Positions 27,137 through 36,691 of a stretch of 64,000 bases of DNA are shown here, in pieces. Below the pieces are notes generated by a model. That model did no database searches and was not told where the DNA came from. It saw nothing but the letters and a program-made list of their open reading frames with translations. Every line of letters begins with the position of its first letter. The first letter of the stretch is position 1. The DNA is taken from positions 62,001 through 126,000 of the forward strand of contig NZ_CAJHCR010000001.1 of assembly GCF_904848585.1 (NCBI RefSeq), read 5' to 3'. Position numbers and translations under genes: made by a program. This DNA comes from Paraburkholderia kirstenboschensis. GTDB lineage: Bacteria; Pseudomonadota; Gammaproteobacteria; Burkholderiales; Burkholderiaceae.

Positions 27137-28885
27137 ATGCGTCCGAACCGGTTCCTTGCTGCGTTGCTGTGCGTCGCGCTTGCGGCGCCGCCCGAGGCAT
27201 TCGCGCAAGCGCGGGCCGCGATCGGCGTCGCGCCCGTCGTTACGCAGTCCGCTGAGCCGCCGCTCGTAAGCGGGCCGGTGGAGTCGTACTCCGATCCAAT
27301 GGTGCCGCCTGAGATCGCCCAAGGCGTGTTCGGCGTGTACGGCGGCGCGGAAAGCCGCTTTTCCGGCAACTATGGCGTGAACCGCGGCGCCGGCAATTCG
27401 GCCGGTGGCGGAAGCAACGACGGCTGGCGCGCGCCGATTGCCGCGCAGCAATTACCCGACCTCGGCAGCGGCGGCTCGGGCTCGCTCACGCCGCAAGCCG
27501 AACGCAAGCTCGGCGAACGCGTCATGCGCGAATTGCGCCGCGACCCGGACTATCTGGACGACTGGCTAGTACGCGACTACCTCAACTCAGTCGCCGCGAA
27601 GCTCGCCGCGGCGGCCAACGCGCTCTACATCGGCGGCTATCGCCCGGACTTCGATCTGTTCGCGGTGCGCGACGCGCAGATCAACGCATTCTCGCTGCCA
27701 GGCGGTTTCATCGGCGTGAACACGGGGCTGATCGTCGCCACGCAAACCGAGTCCGAGCTCGCGTCCGTGCTCGGTCACGAGATGGGACACGTCCTGCAGC
27801 GCCATATTTCGCGGATGATCACCGCCAGCGAGCGCAGCACCTACGCCGCGCTCGCCAGCATGCTGTTCGGCGTTCTCGCGGGCGTTCTCGCGCATAGCGG
27901 CGACCTGGGCAGCGCGATCGCGTTCGGCGGCCAGGCTTATGCCGTCGACAACCAGTTGCGTTTCTCGCGATCCGCCGAGCACGAGGCGGACCGCGTCGGT
28001 TTTCTCCTGCTCGCCGGCGCCGGCTACGATCCCTATTCGATGATTACGTTTTTCGGCCGGCTCGACCGCGCGGCGATGAGCGACACCGGCATACCGGCGT
28101 ACGCGCGTACACATCCGCTGACCGGCGAACGGATCGCCGACATGGAGGACCGCGCGCGCCGCGCGCCGTACCGGCAGCCGCATCAGGCCGCCGAATACGG
28201 TTTCGTGCGCGCGCGAGCGCGTCTGTTGCAGGACCGTTCCCGCAGCGAGTACGCGGACGAGATCTCGCGGATGCGCTCGGAGATCGAAGATCGCACCGCA
28301 CTGAACGTTGCTGCCAACTGGTACGGCATCGCGTTTGGCCAGATGCTGCTCGAACGTTATGACGACGCGGCGGCGTCGCTGGCGTCGTCGCGCGCGGCGT
28401 TTGCCGCAGTTGCGCAGGCGGCCAGCGACGCGGCGCGCAGTTCGCCCAGTCTCGACGTGCTGGCCGCCGACATCGCGCGGCGTGCCGGTCATGACGACGA
28501 GGCTGTCCGTCTCGCCGACCTCGCGCAAAAGCGCTGGCCGCAGTCCAATGCCGCTATCGACATGCACATACGCACGCTGCTGACCTTGCGGCGCTTCACC
28601 GAAGCCCAGGCGCTAGCGCAGAAAGAGACGCAGGCGCAGCCCGATCAGCCCGCGTGGTGGTTGTATCTCGCGCAGGCAAGCGCGGGCAGTGGCGACGCGC
28701 TCACGCGCCGCAGGGCGCTGGCCGAGAAGTTCGCGCTCGAAGGCGCGTGGCCATCGGCGATCCGGCAACTGAAGGACGCGCGCGATATGAAGACGATTGG
28801 CTATTACGACCTCGCCACCGTCGACGCGAGACTGCATGAGATGGAGAAGCGCTACAAGGAAGAGCGGCTCGACGAGAAGGGCTAG
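27137..28885 (+). CDS. M48-family zinc metalloprotease with TPR tail (BepA-like), periplasmic
   Basis: A ~582-residue exported protease. The signal peptide RFLAALLCVALAAPPEAFA is followed by a Gly/Ser-rich linker, the M48 domain with HEMGH (in VLGHEMGHVLQRH), the third ligand in SAEHEADRVGFLL, and a C-terminal helical TPR-type region (from about residue 400). BepA/YfgC relatives maintain outer-membrane proteins such as LptD by folding or degrading stalled intermediates. Start is uncertain: ATG 27137 gives a compact signal peptide, while ATG 27074 would add 21 residues; neither has a clear ribosome site. Divergent from moaC. Confidence 0.88.
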   Translation: MRPNRFLAALLCVALAAPPEAFAQARAAIGVAPVVTQSAEPPLVSGPVESYSDPMVPPEIAQGVFGVYGGAESRFSGNYGVNRGAGNSAGGGSNDGWRAPIAAQQLPDLGSGGSGSLTPQAERKLGERVMRELRRDPDYLDDWLVRDYLNSVAAKLAAAANALYIGGYRPDFDLFAVRDAQINAFSLPGGFIGVNTGLIVATQTESELASVLGHEMGHVLQRHISRMITASERSTYAALASMLFGVLAGVLAHSGDLGSAIAFGGQAYAVDNQLRFSRSAEHEADRVGFLLLAGAGYDPYSMITFFGRLDRAAMSDTGIPAYARTHPLTGERIADMEDRARRAPYRQPHQAAEYGFVRARARLLQDRSRSEYADEISRMRSEIEDRTALNVAANWYGIAFGQMLLERYDDAAASLASSRAAFAAVAQAASDAARSSPSLDVLAADIARRAGHDDEAVRLADLAQKRWPQSNAAIDMHIRTLLTLRRFTEAQALAQKETQAQPDQPAWWLYLAQASAGSGDALTRRRALAEKFALEGAWPSAIRQLKDARDMKTIGYYDLATVDARLHEMEKRYKEERLDEKG

Positions 28886-28999
28886 GCGCGGGGTTTAGCG
28901 AGGCCGGGCTGCGCGTGCATGCTGCGAGGCGCGACGGTCGATCGAATGGGCAGGCACGAGCCGCACGAGTTGCCGGGTCTATTGCCGAAGCCTTCTGCC

Positions 29000-29572
29000 T
29001 CAAGCGTTCGCCGCCGGACTTTGCACAAACCCGAAGCGCGACGCGATATCCGCCCGACGCACGGGCTGCAGCGGCAACGTCACGCCGTCGTTCCAGCGAA
29101 ATTCGCCGCTCATTGCATCGTCGGCAAGCGCTGCGTGATCCGCGAAAAGTTCGAGATCGTGATCGTGCAATACGGCGACTCGCGGCGGCGCGGAGGTGTC
29201 GGCGAACAGAATGCCGCCCTCGTCATCGGCGAATACGGCCGACGGCTCGAAGTCGTTGCCTGCGTGGTCTTTCAGCGCCAGCGTGCCGCTGGCCTCGACC
29301 AACAAGCGCACGACCCAGGGCGTATAGCCGAGCTCGACATACACGCGCTGCGGTCCGTTCTGAAAGAACCATTGCCCGCGTTCGTCGCGCTCGTAATTGC
29401 GGTTGATGAAGCCCAGCAACGCCTCGTGGCGGATCGGCACACCCGGCGAGCCGCTCGCCTGCGCGGCCTCGTCGCGCATACGCCAGTTGCCGCGCCGGTC
29501 GAGCATCAGCCAGCCGGTGCAGCTTGGTACGTTCGGCCACTTGGCCAAAGCCTGCTTGACGATGTCATCCAT
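29000..29572 (-). CDS. conserved protein of unknown function, next to YheT-type hydrolase
   Basis: A 190-residue soluble protein that I do not recognise. It starts MDDIVKQALAKWPNVPSCTGWLMLDRRGNWRM with a beta-rich middle (WFFQNGPQRVYVELGYTPWV) and ends in an apparently disordered Ala-rich tail. Its start codon overlaps the end of the hydrolase gene by 8 bases, so the two are probably translationally coupled. Being the last gene of a SnoaL-like/hydrolase group, it may act with the hydrolase, but nothing in the sequence shows how. Confidence 0.7.
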   Translation of the reverse strand: MDDIVKQALAKWPNVPSCTGWLMLDRRGNWRMRDEAAQASGSPGVPIRHEALLGFINRNYERDERGQWFFQNGPQRVYVELGYTPWVVRLLVEASGTLALKDHAGNDFEPSAVFADDEGGILFADTSAPPRVAVLHDHDLELFADHAALADDAMSGEFRWNDGVTLPLQPVRRADIASRFGFVQSPAANA

Positions 29573-30677
29573 GATCGACGTGCTGGTCCAGGTAGCCGAG
29601 CACGCGCCGCGACAGCCAGTCGATGCGGCCCGGAAACGGTCCGGTCATGAAGCCGGCGTGGCCGCCGTGCCGCGGCTGGTCCAGTTCCACCGCCGCCGAC
29701 ACCTCATGCCGCGACGGCAACGCCTCGGCCGGCAGGAACGGATCGTTGCGCGCGTTCAGCACGAGCGTGGGCACCTGAATATGCGGCAGCAACGGTCGCG
29801 TGGTCGCCGCGCTCCAGTAATGGTCAGTATTGCGAAAGCCATGCAGCGGCGCGGTGACCACGTTGTCGAACTCGTACATCGTGCGGCATGCGAGCATCGC
29901 GTCGCGGTCGAAAAGGCCCGGAAACTGCACCAGCTTCTGCCCGGCTTTCTGCTTGAGCGTCTTCAGGAAGTTGCGCGTATAGACGAGGCCGAAACCTTGC
30001 GACAACGCTCGACCGCCAGCGTGCACGTCGATGGGCGTGGAAATCGCGGCGGCGGCGGAGACGATCGACGCCGCGTCCTCGCGCTGCTCACCGAGCCAGC
30101 GCAGCAGCACATTGCCGCCGAGCGACACGCCCGCCGCGGCGATCGGCCCGCGATGCACAGCGCGCAGGCGCCGCAGGACCCAATCGACTTCGTTGCTATC
30201 GGCAAGATGATAAAAGCGCGGCAAGCGATTCAGCGCGCCGCTGCAGCTACGGAAATGCGGCACTACGCCGTGCCAGCCGTACTCGCGTGCGGCCGCCATC
30301 AACGTGGACGCATAGTGCGATGCCGAACTGCCTTCCAGACCGTGGAACAGAACGAGCAGCGGCGCGTCGGCGGCCGGAGTTGCGGCTGCTGTGTCCGTTG
30401 CAAGCGCCGGGCGTGGCTCGCTGCCGTGCACGACCCAGTCGACGTCGATGAAATCGCCGTCAGGCGTATCCCAGCGCTCACGGCGAAACGTCACCGCCGG
30501 ACGCCGGGCGAACAGCGACGGCACGATGGTCTGCACATGTTTGTTCGGCAACCAGAGCGGCGCGCGGTAGAGCAGGTCGATAGCCGCCTCCACGGCAGCT
30601 TCGGCGCGCGTCGCGCCCAAAGACGTGGAGTCGTCCTGGGTCGTTTTCCATGGGGACTTGCTGCGGGGCGTGCTCAT
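29565..30677 (-). CDS. YheT-family alpha/beta hydrolase
   Basis: A ~370-residue alpha/beta-hydrolase of the YheT/ABHD1-3 type. Seen: WLPNKHVQTIVPSLF near the N-terminus (family mark), LFHGLEGSSASHY, RSCSGALNR, nucleophile elbow GVSLGGN with the catalytic serine, the acid region LNARNDPFLP, and the late histidine in RHGGHAGF. Eukaryotic relatives act on lipids; the bacterial substrate is unknown. Start at 30677 (MSTPRSKSPW) is preferred; an in-frame ATG at 30740 would overlap the upstream gene by 23 bases. Part of a three-gene minus-strand group. Confidence 0.88.
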   Translation of the reverse strand: MSTPRSKSPWKTTQDDSTSLGATRAEAAVEAAIDLLYRAPLWLPNKHVQTIVPSLFARRPAVTFRRERWDTPDGDFIDVDWVVHGSEPRPALATDTAAATPAADAPLLVLFHGLEGSSASHYASTLMAAAREYGWHGVVPHFRSCSGALNRLPRFYHLADSNEVDWVLRRLRAVHRGPIAAAGVSLGGNVLLRWLGEQREDAASIVSAAAAISTPIDVHAGGRALSQGFGLVYTRNFLKTLKQKAGQKLVQFPGLFDRDAMLACRTMYEFDNVVTAPLHGFRNTDHYWSAATTRPLLPHIQVPTLVLNARNDPFLPAEALPSRHEVSAAVELDQPRHGGHAGFMTGPFPGRIDWLSRRVLGYLDQHVDHG

Positions 30678-30717
30678 GCCGGCTGTGGAGCGAGAGTGCG
30701 GCGGTGCCGACCGCGCG

Positions 30718-31164
30718 TCAGTGAAGCGACCCTTGGCCATGTCGCATCTTGGTGGCGAACTGGCTGGCTGCTTCGTTCGGCATAGGGCTCGCGTGAATGT
30801 GCGCGATGCGCCACTCGCCGCGTTCGTGAACCATCACGTAGGTGGTGAAGACCATTGCAGGCAAGGCTTTCGGATCGACCGGACGATGCGCTTCCGCGAT
30901 CGCGTAGACGACGGTGCCGAGGCTGTCGTACACGCGGATATCGAGCGGCTCGATGGAGACCGGCGCGGCTTCCAACTGGATCTGCAAGCCGGCCCGAATG
31001 CTGTCGAGGCCATGCAGATGCGAGCCGTCGGCACAGATGCAGCTCACGAACTCTTCATCGATCCACAGGCCCATCAGGCTGTCGATATTGACCTCGGCGA
31101 CAGCCTGGTAATAGGCGTTGAGGGTATCGGCGGCAGCTTCGAAGATATGGGCAAAACGTGGCAT
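30718..31164 (-). CDS. SnoaL-like/NTF2-fold protein
   Basis: A 148-residue cone-shaped NTF2-like fold: helix AADTLNAYYQAVAEVNIDSLMGLWIDEEFV, HLHGLDSIRAGLQ, then strands ending in FTTYVMVHERGEWRIAHIHASP. Proteins of this fold bind small ligands or have isomerase/cyclase or unknown roles; no catalytic residue set is convincing here. It is the first gene of the group with the YheT-type hydrolase and the unknown 190-residue protein. 31165-31331 upstream holds no gene. Confidence 0.82.
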   Translation of the reverse strand: MPRFAHIFEAAADTLNAYYQAVAEVNIDSLMGLWIDEEFVSCICADGSHLHGLDSIRAGLQIQLEAAPVSIEPLDIRVYDSLGTVVYAIAEAHRPVDPKALPAMVFTTYVMVHERGEWRIAHIHASPMPNEAASQFATKMRHGQGSLH

Positions 31165-31331
31165 GGCTCGTCAGTCTCTTGTGCGCGGCGCGCGGTTGCG
31201 GGGCAGCGGTCAGCGGGACAGTCCGGCGCACCGGACGATCGCCCCGGGCGCCAGCATGCCCGCGCCGCAAGGCGTGAACATGACGCGACGCGCTCAGGGG
31301 CGTGCGGTGTTGCGTGCGAGTGTCGGCCGGC

Positions 31332-32357
31332 TCAGCGATGCGCGAGCAACATGCCGCGCAGATCGCCGAAAACCTGCTCGGCGCTCAACTGCTTCAGACA
31401 GTTCAGATGGCCAAGCGGACACTCGCGCTGAAAACAGGGGCTGCATTCGAGATGAAGCCATTGTACCTTCGCAAGCTCCGACAAGGGCGGCGTGTGGCGC
31501 GGATCCGTTGAACCGTAGACGGCCACGAGCGGCCGGCGCAGCGCGGCGGCGACGTGCATCAACCCGGAGTCGTTCGTGACGACCGCGTTGGCTCGCGAGA
31601 TCAGCGCGCATGCTTCGCCGAGCGCCGTCTGTCCGCACAGATTGCGCACGTTGGGCGCTTTCTCGGCGATGGCCTGCGCCAGCGGCGCGTCTTTCGGCGA
31701 GCCGAGCGCGACGATCTGAGTGTACGGGAACGACTGGCCGACCATTTGCGCGAGCGCCGCGAAGTGCTCGGGCGGCCAGCGCTTGGCCGGACCGTATTCG
31801 GCGCCGGGACAGAACACGAGCAGCGGCACGCGCGTGTCGAGGTTAAAGCGCGCCGACACGCGCGACGCCTCGTTCAGGTCGGCGTCGAGCCGCGGCATCG
31901 GCAGATCGTCGGGGATTTTGGCGCCGGGCGCGTAGGCGAGGGCGGCGTAATGGCCGACCATCGGCGGACGCTCGTCTTTGCGCGGATTCGCGTGACGCAC
32001 GTTCAGCAGGCCGAAACGGCTTTCACCGGTGTAGCCAATCCGCAACCGGATGCCCGCCATCCACGGAATCAGCGCCGACTTGAACGAGTTCGGCAACACG
32101 TACGCCGCGTCGTAGCCGACGTCGCGCAAGTCGCTCGCGAGTTGCCAGCGGCGCAGCATCTGCAGCTTGCCGTGCGCGAGGTCGGTCGCGTAGACGTCAT
32201 GGATTTCCGGCATGCGTTCGAGCACGGGCGCGACCCAAGAGGGCGCGACCGCGTCGATGACGATGCGGGGATGCAGTTTCACGAGGCGCGCAAACAGCGG
32301 CTGCGCCATCAATGCGTCACCGATCCAGTTCGGTGCGATAACCAACGCGCGACGCAT
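31332..32357 (-). CDS. waaF: ADP-heptose:LPS heptosyltransferase II
   Basis: A 341-residue GT9-family glycosyltransferase that adds the second heptose to the inner core of lipopolysaccharide at the cytosolic membrane face. Seen: APNWIGDALMAQPLF at the N-terminus, FCPGAEYGPAKRWPPEHFA for nucleotide-sugar binding, and TNDSGLMHVAAAL plus GSTDPRHTPP in the C-terminal half, all typical of WaaF. Its neighbours upstream are a zinc-finger protein and ilvE, a gene order I know from Burkholderia. The start has no clear Shine-Dalgarno. Confidence 0.95.
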   Translation of the reverse strand: MRRALVIAPNWIGDALMAQPLFARLVKLHPRIVIDAVAPSWVAPVLERMPEIHDVYATDLAHGKLQMLRRWQLASDLRDVGYDAAYVLPNSFKSALIPWMAGIRLRIGYTGESRFGLLNVRHANPRKDERPPMVGHYAALAYAPGAKIPDDLPMPRLDADLNEASRVSARFNLDTRVPLLVFCPGAEYGPAKRWPPEHFAALAQMVGQSFPYTQIVALGSPKDAPLAQAIAEKAPNVRNLCGQTALGEACALISRANAVVTNDSGLMHVAAALRRPLVAVYGSTDPRHTPPLSELAKVQWLHLECSPCFQRECPLGHLNCLKQLSAEQVFGDLRGMLLAHR

Positions 32358-32669
32358 CAGAGTGGTTGTCCGGTGTCGAAACGAAGCGCCGCGCGCGATG
32401 CGCGTGGCGCTTCGGATAGGTAAAAGTAAAAGGGGAAGCCGTCAGCCAGGCGACGCGATGCCGCCATAGCTGTCATGCCGCGTGGCTGCTTTGCTGCTGC
32501 GCACCTGTCTGCTCGCGTTGCCTCGAACTGGCTGGCGACGGATTGAGCAACGCGCAGAGGCAACGCATGCGAGGCTAAGTCTCGCGAAACCGCGCGTTGC
32601 AAACTCACACGATCAGTCGGTCAGGCAATGACAGGCAATGCCGCAGGTGAGCGCGTCAGAGCGCGAGCT

Positions 32670-32864
32670 TCAGTGGCCCTTGACGACTTCGCCGTCGCGC
32701 AGCTTGTAACGCGTGCTGCAATAGGGGCAGCGCGCTTCGCCGTGCGTGACGTCGATAAAGACGCGCGGATGCGCACTCCAGCGCGGCATGGCCGGATTCG
32801 GGCAGTACGCCGGGAGGTCTTTTGCCGTCAGTTCGACCAGCGGCATTTCCTTGATATCGCTCAT
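32670..32864 (-). CDS. small CHCC-type zinc-finger protein
   Basis: A 64-residue protein with a C-x10-H-x13-C-x2-C zinc site (Cys21, His32, Cys46, Cys49), with segments HPRVFID and ARCPYCSTRYKL. The zf-CHCC domain occurs in a mitochondrial complex I subunit and in small bacterial proteins; the bacterial role is not established. It lies between ilvE and waaF in the same direction. The 312 bp between it and waaF (32358-32669) contain no gene I can support. Confidence 0.9.
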   Translation of the reverse strand: MSDIKEMPLVELTAKDLPAYCPNPAMPRWSAHPRVFIDVTHGEARCPYCSTRYKLRDGEVVKGH

Positions 32865-32954
32865 GAGACTTTCTCGTTGTATGCAGGGTGCGTGCGGCGC
32901 GCCGTGTCGGGCCGTGGTTAAACGAAGGCGGCCCGAAGCCAGGTGCGGCGCGCG

Positions 32955-33878
32955 TTAGATCTTGGTCAGCCAGTGCGCGTACTTCTCGCTCTTGCCGTTG
33001 ACGATATCGAAGAAGCCCGACTGCAGCTTCTCCGTGATCGGGCCGCGCGCGCCCGCGCCGATCGTGCGGTTGTCCAGTTCACGGATCGGCGTGACTTCCG
33101 CGGCGGTGCCGGTGAAGAACGCTTCGTCGCAGGTATAGACCTCGTCGCGGGTAATGCGCTTTTCGATGACCGGAATGCCCATGTCGCGCGCGAGCGTAAT
33201 GACCGTATCGCGCGTGATGCCGTCGAGGCACGACGACAGGTCCGGCGTGTACAGCTTGCCGTTGTTCACGAGGAAAAAGTTTTCGCCGGAGCCTTCCGAC
33301 ACGTAACCGTCGACGTCGAGCAGCAGCGCTTCGTCGTAGCCGTCGGCAATGGCTTCCTGATTGGCGAGGATCGAGTTCACGTACCAGCCCGACGCCTTCG
33401 CGCGGACCATTGACACATTCACGTGATGGCGTGTGAACGACGAAGTCTTTACGCGGATGCCCTTCGCAATGCCGTCTTCACCGAGGTAAGCGCCCCACGG
33501 CCACGCCGCGATCGCCACGTGAATGGTGTTGCCCTTGGCCGAGACGCCGAGCTTCTCCGAGCCGACCCAGATGATCGGGCGCAGGTAGCACGACTCGAGC
33601 TTGTTCTCGCGGACCACCTCGCGCTGCGCCGCGGCAAGCGTTTCGTGGTCGAACGGCACGTCCATCTGGAAAATCTTGGCCGAGTTCAGAAGACGCTTGG
33701 TGTGTTCCTGCAAACGGAAAATCGCGGTGCCGCCGTCTGCCGTCTTGTAGGCGCGCACGCCTTCGAAAACGCCCATGCCGTAATGCAGCGTGTGGGTCAG
33801 CACGTGGATCTTGGCATCGCGCCAGTCGATCAGCTTGCCATCCATCCAGATCTTGCCGTCGCGGTCGGCCATTGACAT
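32955..33878 (-). CDS. ilvE: branched-chain amino-acid aminotransferase
   Basis: A 307-residue fold-type IV PLP enzyme making the last step of valine, leucine and isoleucine synthesis. Signatures: HYGMGVFEGVRAY, YLRPIIWVGSEKLGV, PLP lysine 161 in RAKASGWYVNSILA, DEALLLDVDGYVSEGSGENFF and GTAAEVTPIRELD. Length and motifs match E. coli IlvE closely. First gene of the minus-strand group ilvE - zinc finger - waaF. Upstream, 33879-34161 is non-coding and contains two GC-rich hairpins. Confidence 0.96.
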   Translation of the reverse strand: MSMADRDGKIWMDGKLIDWRDAKIHVLTHTLHYGMGVFEGVRAYKTADGGTAIFRLQEHTKRLLNSAKIFQMDVPFDHETLAAAQREVVRENKLESCYLRPIIWVGSEKLGVSAKGNTIHVAIAAWPWGAYLGEDGIAKGIRVKTSSFTRHHVNVSMVRAKASGWYVNSILANQEAIADGYDEALLLDVDGYVSEGSGENFFLVNNGKLYTPDLSSCLDGITRDTVITLARDMGIPVIEKRITRDEVYTCDEAFFTGTAAEVTPIRELDNRTIGAGARGPITEKLQSGFFDIVNGKSEKYAHWLTKI

Positions 33879-33936
33879 ACGATTCTCCAGCAGGTGCGTG
33901 TTTATCTGAGCCCCCAGGCCCGTCGCCTCGCGTCAG

Positions 33937-33972
33937 GCCCCCGAGGGGGCGGGGAAGCCGGCACGTGCCGGC
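33937..33972. repeat. two adjacent GC-rich palindromes upstream of ilvE
   Basis: GCCCCCGAGGGGGC (33937-33950, 6-bp arms) is followed by the perfect 16-bp palindrome GCCGGCACGTGCCGGC (33957-33972). They lie between the divergent ilvE and azlC genes. No T run follows, so they are not ordinary terminators; REP-like elements or regulator sites are possible. Confidence 0.6.
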
Positions 33973-34161
33973 GCCTTCCGGTGGGGTGCAGCGAAGAGCG
34001 TCATTTTAGCGTCTTTTGCACACGAAACGGGCATTCGGACGCACTTCGGACGCTATAATTCGGCACACGCATAATTCACATCCGGATGCGCCAGCGGGTG
34101 CTTGACGACTTGGCGCCGATTTCCCTCATCCGCGGCCACCTGCGCCGGCGCTTTTTGCCTC

Positions 34162-34908
34162 ATGCTCGCTCGCCTGTCAGATACCGATCGCCGTGCCTTC
34201 CGTGAAGGCGCGCGCGCCTATTCGCCCACGCTCATGGCAATCTGCTCGTGGGGTCTCGTGACCGGCGTCGCGATGAGCAAGTCCGTGCTCACGCTGCCGC
34301 AGGCGCTCGCCATGTCGCTGCTGTGCTACGCCGGTTCGTCGCAGCTGGCGGTGCTGCCGCTCCTCGCCGCCAAGCTGCCGATCTGGACCGTGCTGCTCAC
34401 GGCCGCCATGGTCAATACGCGTTTCGTGATCTTCAGCGTCGGCCTCGCGCCGCATTTTTCCTATCTGCCGATGTGGCGGCGCATCCTGCTCGGCTACTTC
34501 AACGGCGACGTGATCTATCTGCTGTTCCTGAAGAAGAACTTCCCGACCGGCTACGTGCCCGGCAAGGAGGCGTACTTCTGGGGCATGGCGGTGAGCAGCT
34601 GGCTGTCGTGGCAGGTCGCGTCGATCGCGGGCATCCTGCTCGCAAGCCTGATTCCCGACAACTGGGGGCTCGCGCTCGCCGGCACGCTTGCGCTGCTGCC
34701 AATTATGGTGGCGGCAATCGCGACGCGCTCCACGCTGGTGGCGGTCAGCATTGCGGGCGTCGTCTCGCTCCTCGCATTCGATCTTCCGTACCGGCTCGCG
34801 CTGCCGCTCGCGGTGATCGCGGCGATCATCGCGGGCAGTGCTGCGGATCTGATGGTCGAGCGCGCCGACTTGCGGCGCATTCGCAGCGGCGCGGGAGATT
34901 CGCGATGA
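34162..34908 (+). CDS. azlC: AzlC-family branched-chain amino-acid exporter, large subunit
   Basis: A 248-residue membrane protein with about seven helices. AzlC marks: ICSWGLVTGVAMSKSVLTLPQALAMSLLCYAGSSQLAVLPL, then MVNTRFVIFSVGLAPHF. AzlCD pairs export branched-chain amino acids or analogues. ATG 34162 (MLARLSDTDRRAF) is chosen over an in-frame ATG at 34102 with no membrane-protein character. Its TGA overlaps the ATG of azlD, and it is divergent from ilvE, which fits a branched-chain amino-acid role. Confidence 0.88.
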   Translation: MLARLSDTDRRAFREGARAYSPTLMAICSWGLVTGVAMSKSVLTLPQALAMSLLCYAGSSQLAVLPLLAAKLPIWTVLLTAAMVNTRFVIFSVGLAPHFSYLPMWRRILLGYFNGDVIYLLFLKKNFPTGYVPGKEAYFWGMAVSSWLSWQVASIAGILLASLIPDNWGLALAGTLALLPIMVAAIATRSTLVAVSIAGVVSLLAFDLPYRLALPLAVIAAIIAGSAADLMVERADLRRIRSGAGDSR

Positions 34909-35228
34909 CATCCATGGAAATCTGGCTGGCTATTCTCGGCATGACCTTCGTCACCGCGGTGACACGCGCGATGTTTCTAATCGGCGGCGAGCGCACGGTT
35001 TTGCCCGCGCGCGTTCAGCGCATGCTGCGCTATGCGCCTGCCGCAGCGCTCGCGGCGGTGGTACTGCCGGACGTGCTGGCAACGCCCGAAGGCCTGTCGT
35101 TCGCGCCGTCCAACCACGAGTTCTACGCAACGCTGGCCGGTCTGGGATGGTTTCTGTGGCGCCGCACGATGCTCGGCACGATCGTCGTCGGAATGATCGT
35201 GTTCACGATGTTGCGGCTCTTCATGTAA
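34905..35228 (+). CDS. azlD: AzlD-family small subunit of amino-acid exporter
   Basis: A 107-residue protein with four hydrophobic helices, starting MTSMEIWLAILGMTFVTAVTRA and containing RMLRYAPAAALAAVVLPDVL, typical of AzlD. The start overlaps the azlC stop (ATGA), giving tight coupling to its partner. The 268 bp after it (35229-35496) contain no gene and presumably the pgk promoter. Confidence 0.88.
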   Translation: MTSMEIWLAILGMTFVTAVTRAMFLIGGERTVLPARVQRMLRYAPAAALAAVVLPDVLATPEGLSFAPSNHEFYATLAGLGWFLWRRTMLGTIVVGMIVFTMLRLFM

Positions 35229-35496
35229 GTTCCGTGCGGCCGATGCTGCGCTGCGGCATATGGCGCACCGCATTCAAATACGGGACATTCGCCCGCTCGC
35301 GGGTCAGAAGGCAGTTCGGATCAGTTAAAATGTCCCTTTCCGGGATGACCGCGCCGATGCCTGGCGCCTGCGCCGCGGCCTTGCCGCCGGCCCCCGACCT
35401 TGTGGAGCCGCCGTGCCGACGCGCTGGAGTTCACTGCGCCCAAAGCCCTGTGCGACGTCCGCCACCGCCTTCTCATCAACTCGCACACAAACGCCC

Positions 35497-36690
35497 ATGA
35501 ACAAGGTATTGCGTCTCTCCGATCTGATCGCCGAAGGCAAGCTATCCGGCAAACGAGTGTTCATCCGCGCCGATCTGAACGTGCCGCAGGACGATCAAGG
35601 CAACATCACCGAAGACACCCGCATCCGCGCCTCTGTGCCGGCCGTCAAGGCAGCGCTCGACGCGGGCGCGGCCGTGATGGTCACGTCGCACCTGGGCCGC
35701 CCGACCGAGGGCGCCTTCAAGCCGGAAGACTCGCTCGCGCCGGTCGCGAAGCGTCTGGCCGAACTGCTCGGCCGTGACGTGCCGCTCGTCGCGAACTGGG
35801 TGGAGAACGGCGTGAACGTCGCGCCGGGCCAGGTTGTGCTATTGGAAAACTGCCGCGTCAACAAGGGCGAGAAGAAAGATTCCGACGAGCTCGCGCAGAA
35901 AATGGCGAAGCTCTGCGACATCTATGTGAACGACGCGTTCGGCACCGCGCACCGCGCTGAAGCAACCACGCACGGCATCGCGAAATATGCGCCGGTGGCT
36001 TGCGCCGGGCCGCTGCTCGCCGCCGAACTGGAAGCGCTCGGCAAGGCGCTCGGCGCGCCGAAGCGTCCGCTGGTTGCGATCGTCGCGGGCTCGAAGGTGT
36101 CCACCAAGCTGACCATTCTGAAGTCGCTGGCCGAGAAGGTCGATCAGCTGATCGTGGGCGGCGGCATTGCCAACACGTTCATGCTGGCGGCCGGTCTGAA
36201 GATCGGCAAGTCGCTGGCGGAAGCGGATCTGGTGAACGAAGCCAAGGCGATTATCGACGCGGCGAAAGCACGCGGCGCATCGGTGCCGATCCCGACCGAC
36301 GTGGTCACGGCCAAAGAGTTTTCGCCGACCGCCAAGGCGGAAATCAAGGCCGTCGCCGATGTCGAGGACGACGACCTGATCCTCGACATCGGGCCGGAAA
36401 CGTCGAAGGCGCTCGCCGCGCAACTGGAGAAAGCCGGCACCATCGTGTGGAACGGCCCGGTAGGCGTGTTCGAATTCGACCAGTTCGGCAATGGCACCAG
36501 GACGCTGGCCGACGCGATCGCGAGATCGTCCGCGTTCTCGATTGCGGGAGGCGGCGATACGCTTGCCGCGATCGCCAAGTACGGCATCCACGACAAGGTC
36601 AGCTATATCTCGACGGGCGGCGGCGCCTTCCTCGAGTTCCTCGAAGGCAAAAAGCTGCCCGCCGTTGAAGTTCTCGAATCGCGGGCTTAA
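35497..36690 (+). CDS. pgk: phosphoglycerate kinase
   Basis: A 397-residue enzyme of lower glycolysis and gluconeogenesis (1,3-bisphosphoglycerate + ADP to 3-phosphoglycerate + ATP). Seen: [68 protein letters not shown] and the C-terminal GGGDTLAAI / [17 protein letters not shown] 35497 gives the standard start, though no Shine-Dalgarno is clear. It is followed by a 496-bp open stretch and pyk. Confidence 0.97.
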   Translation: MNKVLRLSDLIAEGKLSGKRVFIRADLNVPQDDQGNITEDTRIRASVPAVKAALDAGAAVMVTSHLGRPTEGAFKPEDSLAPVAKRLAELLGRDVPLVANWVENGVNVAPGQVVLLENCRVNKGEKKDSDELAQKMAKLCDIYVNDAFGTAHRAEATTHGIAKYAPVACAGPLLAAELEALGKALGAPKRPLVAIVAGSKVSTKLTILKSLAEKVDQLIVGGGIANTFMLAAGLKIGKSLAEADLVNEAKAIIDAAKARGASVPIPTDVVTAKEFSPTAKAEIKAVADVEDDDLILDIGPETSKALAAQLEKAGTIVWNGPVGVFEFDQFGNGTRTLADAIARSSAFSIAGGGDTLAAIAKYGIHDKVSYISTGGGAFLEFLEGKKLPAVEVLESRA

Positions 36691-36691
36691 C

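Noticed and set aside
32357..32608. 83-codon minus-strand frame between waaF and the zinc-finger gene
   Set aside because: No ribosome site, no recognisable pattern and codon use unlike its neighbours.
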